From Holothuria scabra (Eukaryota > Echinodermata > Holothuroidea > Aspidochirotida > Holothuriidae), in contig CM074193.1 in assembly GCA_037179385.1 (NCBI GenBank), positions 6,283,547-6,347,546 on the forward strand: 64,000 nucleotides of DNA, given 5' to 3'. Position 1 is the first letter of the stretch. Every line of letters begins with the position of its first letter. The position numbers were made by a program, and so were the translations under genes. This document shows positions 59,612 to 64,000 of this stretch, one piece after another. Below the pieces are notes generated by a model. The model did no database searches, was not told the origin of the DNA, and worked only from the letters and a program-made list of their open reading frames with translations.

Positions 59612-61007
59612 CTGAATCACATGAAGTTATATTAAATTGAAAAAAGGGACCGCACAACTAGAAATCATAAGCCATAGTTTTAGTATCTTCACTTATTGTC
59701 TTGAACATAATCGAAACGCATTCCATCCCTTACAAGTCTTAAACCTTAATACGCTTTCCATCAGTTACACGTTTTAAACCTGAACTTGCATTTTATCCAT
59801 TCACGCCAATTTAACCTGAAAAATAATAGTTATGTAATCATTAAACAAACAAAAGCGAAAACGATCTGAAAATGATAAGTTGTTTGCAGAAAAAACATAA
59901 TTGTAAGACAACAATCATAAACATCTTTACGGCTCAGACTTTTCATATATGTAAGTAAAATCTCGATGCGCTGGAAATTCTCGATGCGTCAAAAATAAAG
60001 GGACTTGAATCCAAAGCCTTAATATTGTTTTTTCACTTATGTTTTCTACGAAAACGGAAATTGTGGAATGGAAAGGAAAACAAAATTGTTAACAACAGAT
60101 ACAATCAGGTTTGTCATGAATGGAAATAAATCTTTATCAAAGAAATGTACCTTTTGTACTACAGTAAACCTCTCATATAGTGACATAAAAAGAGACGAAA
60201 TGAGACATTTTTGCTTTATGGATCCTCGGAGAATGGTTATTGTTTTCGCTTGGAAAGACTTAATCAGACTTGTCTATCGCATTCATCATGTGGTGAAATA
60301 TGGACTCAGTTCAATGTGAGTAAACTTCATGTTTGAAAGGCTGAGGGCCTCTATTTCAAAAGCCTAATTGCGAATCACTTTTCTTTGCTCGTTAATTACT
60401 TCATACTGAAGAAAATTAGGTGGGGTAATCGGCTTTAATTAAGTGCTAAAATGTTTTCATTTCTGAAAAAAGGAGCGAGGTATTATACATGCATTGTTTG
60501 GAAATGGCGACTTGCAACATAGCAAGATCATGGTTAGGAAAAGACTGACATAGCGCCCTCCAAAATATTGTCCAAGGATGGTAGGACAATCCCCTAGACA
60601 ATTGAATGAGTGCACTGGACGAGTGTGCGTTTAAATTTTCACACATTAAATAAATGTATGATATGCCTCGTTAGAGTTCTTCATTTATTCGTGAACTATG
60701 GATTCCGCATATTGAAATCCAGTGACTGGAACATACACAATCGAAAGCACAATCAGAAAATTTAAAATATTCCACAAAATGTAAACTTTTGTTGAATATA
60801 TTTGCTATTAGAAATAGTTGTGAAAGAAGCTAATCAGTCTGTATTTATTCCACTGCAAACATAGCCAGAAAACCAATGGAAACGTGACAAATTTAACCGG
60901 ACAAAATAGACTATCACTAAGCGAGTAGCATCATTATGAACAGCATTGCTCTGTATGGCCTATACTGTTTTGTATGGAGCTATTGCGGACAGCTACATGG
61001 TTTCGTC
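59612..61007. other. No gene recognised
   Basis: AT-rich. An 83-codon frame at 60068-60319 starts at ATG but has no recognised domain. Confidence 0.35.
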
Positions 61008-61226
61008 CAACTAACTAACTAATAAGTAACTAATCAGTAACTAACTAATAAGTAACTAACCAACCAACCAACCAACGAAATAACCAACCAACGAAATAAC
61101 CAACCAACGAAATAACCGACCGACCGACCGACCGACCGACCGACCGACCGACCGACCGACCGACCGACCGACCGACCGACCGACCGACCGACCGACCAAC
61201 TAACTAACTAACTAACTAACTAAATA
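61008..61226. repeat. Compound tetranucleotide array: (ACTA), (CCAA), (CCGA)
   Basis: Units pass from aactaact through ccaaccaacgaaata to about twenty ccga units (61116-61197) and back to ctaactaa. The gradation suggests successive mutation and expansion of one array. Confidence 0.95.
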
Positions 61227-61465
61227 CTTCTTTTTGTGAGGCAAGAGTACCTCTAATAAAAGAAAATTCTCCACGGTCCTAGTTTGTTTTTTACGAATTC
61301 AACACCCTTCTGATTTCAGCCACATTTATATTATGATGACTGAACTTGATGAGCTCCATGTGAACTAAGTTGAAGTACTGCTTATGGCATTTTACGCACT
61401 TTTGTATCCATTCTTTCTTTATTCAAAATGACATTTTGAATGAAGTAGCATGTACATAATGCATC

Positions 61466-61795
61466 CCACCACCTTAAAGGGGCTATTAGAGTTTACCACC
61501 ACCTTAAAGGGGCTATTAGAGTTTACCACCACCTTAAAGGGGCTATTAGAGTTTACCACCACCTTAAAGGGGCTATCAGAGTTTACCACCACCTTAAAGG
61601 GGCCATCAGAGTTTACCACCACCTTAGAGGGGCTATTAGAGTTTACCACCACCTTAAAGGGGCTATTAGAGTTTACCACCACCTTAAAGGGGCTATTAGA
61701 GTTTACCACCACCTTAAAGGGGCTATTAGAGTTTACCACCACCTTAAAGGGGCTATCAGAGTTTACCACCACCTTAAAGGGGCTATTAGAGTTTT
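61466..61795. repeat. 30-bp minisatellite, 11 copies
   Basis: Unit CCACCACCTTAAAGGGGCTA + TTAGAGTTTA, eleven copies with only single-base variants (ATTAGAG/ATCAGAG, one GGGGCCA, one CCTTAGAGG). Frames of nearly 120 codons exist on both strands simply because the unit has a length divisible by three and no in-frame stop. Confidence 0.97.
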
Positions 61796-63949
61796 ACAGT
61801 GAGTATTAATTTTTTGGTCCAGCACCTAGTTTTACTTGGGAACCGGATTTTTTACCAGAATATAGATACACTGAAGACACCTTTCAATTGAAATGTCAAT
61901 TCTGTATCCACTTCTGTTAAATGAAATATTCTGAGTATTGGTTGGGTTAGCTTTCGTTTGAGATTCTTGTACTGTTTTAAGATTTATACCAGGATCTGGA
62001 GGCAACGGAAAGGACCGAATGTAGTATTAAAAGCAATGAAAAAATAATTTATTGGTGAACTACCTCAAATGTGCGCTATTTCGTTAAGTTCAAATAGATG
62101 TAGCGCCCCCATTTTCGAAGTTTACTGCATCAAATATTCATTTCAGAAGAGTTTCATTATCGTTTTATAACTTACCTTCTTGCTGATATGCATAAAACCA
62201 ATATGTTTGTGCGAATGCATGTAGCTCATGAGAACAATTGACATTCAAAGAGTTAAACAATCTGAACTTGTTAGGTCTAAAACTGACTGCATCCGACAAA
62301 CCAGTCGTGGCAAAAGTATTTTACTTGTCACTTCAAGTCGATAATCTCAGTTGTCATGTACAACCTAAATAAATAGTACATTATCTTAAGTAGACAACCA
62401 ACCAAAATTTCCTTCAAAGGTGTCATACATATCCTTTGCCAAGTTTAAAATCATTTCTAGCCATTATTACTACAACAGTAAGGCCTTGGGTATAGCTGTA
62501 AAATTTGAGTATTCTTTGGAGCCTTGAAGCAGTTCTTAATGAAAAGGTTTTTCCCGATAATAAACAACTTCGGTTATCTTCTTTAGAGGCAAGAAATAAC
62601 CGTTATTGTGTGTGCGCTGGCAAGACAAGGCTATACGGTGACGAATCACCAATTTAATGGGTTCCACTTTAACCACCCTGTCTTAAATCTTGATTCCTCT
62701 AAATCCTAACGTTGCAAACAAGTAATCGACCACAATTAATGCTTCTAAAATACTCGTATTTTACGGTCTTCTGGTTTGCCAAGAGGTGCACCTATCACGA
62801 AAGCCAAGATGTATAATTCTTTTTGATTGTTTCTAGATGGTGACATGGTCCTCATTTAAACCTGCTGATGACCTACATCCAAAGATTCTGTCAGAAACTT
62901 GACCTTTTGCCAAACATTTAGAGGCAATAAAATCGTGTTGCGCTGTATTTCTCCTGGCGGGTTTTACGAGCTATCACATTACAGTTGATTGGTCAGTCGC
63001 CGTGGCGAAATTACGATTTTAATTAGTTCTTGTCCACCACTACTTTCCTCTGAACTCCGTGTTTAAGCAATCATTTCAAATGCCTTGACACCTTACCAGT
63101 CGCTACGCAAACAAACATGTCAAGGCGGCTAAAATGTTTGACATTAAAAAAGAACTACAAAAGTGTGGACAGTATCATTTGTCATTTGTCTGCTGAACTG
63201 TTCATTCTGTTCTGTCTTCAGATTTGGACTGTGAAGTTGGCGTAACAAAACTTGTTGCACGAAAATCTTCAATCTCTGCACAAAAATAGCACTGAATTGG
63301 AATTTTATTGACAGGATTGAACATTACGGATGGAAACAAATGATACTGGTCTTCCTACATGGGACGAAAGAGCATGACCACACGAAGTGACTGGAAAATC
63401 TGCACTTCATGTTAAGGTGATGTTTTGTCAGGGTATATTAGAAGATAATAACATATTAATATCCATTTTCAGAAAAAAAAACTGTCAGCAAGCAGGAATA
63501 AAAAATACTGCAAATGCAAGGAAAGAGGATGGTCCATCATTTTGTATCTACAATAGCCTTATTTCGAGATAATATTTATGCGGGATGTCTCGTTACACTT
63601 CTCATTTCTGGAGGGGGGGGGGGATACCCCCAAACGGGGTTTGAACTTTCCACAATTCTCCTTATGTTTTTGCTATTACGCTAATAAGTTTTCATGTAAG
63701 AATCGAACACGACTGCCATTTAATGCACATCACTACTGTCCTTTCTGCACGTAAACATTTTTGGAAACAAACAACACAAAAAAAATTGTGGCAGCTTAAT
63801 CTGATATCCATAAAAACTGAACATGTTACAAATTTGTCAGTGTTGTTCAGGAGGAAGCCATGACGTCATAACGACATTGACTGACATGTCGAAATGCTGC
63901 GGAGCACTGTTGAAATGTGTAGGTCGAAAAGAGGAAGTAAACAGTGCCT
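61796..63949. other. No gene recognised
   Basis: AT-rich. A G-run is at 63613-63622. Only short frames. Confidence 0.4.
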
Positions 63950-63968
63950 AAAAGTTTGCGGAAACTCC

Positions 63969-64000
63969 ACGACGTTTCCGGTATAAACGCTTCATCAGGT
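63969..64000 (-). ncRNA. Small hammerhead-like core cut by the window edge
   Basis: Reading the minus strand from 64000: AC, then CTGATGA (63998-63992), a stem II region with weak pairing, GAAA (63978-63975), then CGTC giving a one-base-pair stem III with C17 at 63971, then GT, which pairs with the leading AC. This is the layout of the small Penelope-associated variants reported to act as dimers. The rest of stem I lies outside the window, and stem II is poor, so it may be degenerate. It suggests a Penelope-like element beyond the right edge. Confidence 0.45.

Noticed and set aside
61419..61809. Frames of 117 and 119 codons on opposite strands
   Set aside because: Artefact of the 30-bp minisatellite, whose unit length is divisible by three.
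62863..62898. CTGATGA...GAAA resembling a hammerhead
   Set aside because: No pairing for stem II and no cleavage-site context; a chance match.

Overview
This is eukaryotic, AT-rich, gene-poor DNA that looks like intergenic or intronic sequence from an animal. The animal character comes from its mobile elements: a Penelope-like retroelement with a GIY-YIG endonuclease, LINE fragments of L1/Tx1-like and L2/CR1-like type, a tRNA-derived SINE, several MITE families and many hAT-like elements. The mixture suits a marine invertebrate (echinoderm, hemichordate, lophochordate or similar), but I cannot name the species. I recognise no intact host protein-coding gene, rRNA or functional tRNA. Most open frames are short or lie inside tandem repeats.

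Layout. 1-24.8 kb is mostly unique-looking AT-rich DNA. It carries a 200-bp tandem duplication, MITEs of three families (TTAA-type at 6.4, 8.5 and 15.7 kb; TTA-type at 4.8 kb; foldbacks at 10.6, 14.1 and 16.2 kb) and a few CpG-rich patches. 24.8-27.2 kb holds two hAT-like non-autonomous elements, the 3' end of an L1/Tx1-like LINE and a second TTAA-type MITE family. 27.57-30.86 kb is a foldback element whose long inverted arms are built of a 21-bp tandem repeat. 31.9-33.3 kb is a rearranged Penelope-like element between (TA)n tracts. It has a 175-bp perfect palindrome, a reverse-transcriptase stump joined to a GIY-YIG domain, and downstream a hammerhead ribozyme that folds completely on paper. 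34-42 kb has more MITEs, a 244-bp palindrome and an L2-like LINE tail. 43.3-53.5 kb is a nested stack of hAT-like elements; at its core a TTAA MITE sits in a hAT-like element, which sits in a SINE, and perfect target-site duplications mark the hAT-like and SINE insertions. 53.8-64 kb has the third TTA-type MITE, further MITEs, a (CCGA)n tract, an 11-copy 30-bp minisatellite and, at the right edge, the core of a second hammerhead on the minus strand.

The parts do not form a pathway. They record successive transposition, and several events can be ordered because one element interrupts another. The best candidate for something functional at RNA level is the Penelope-associated hammerhead at 32.9 kb.
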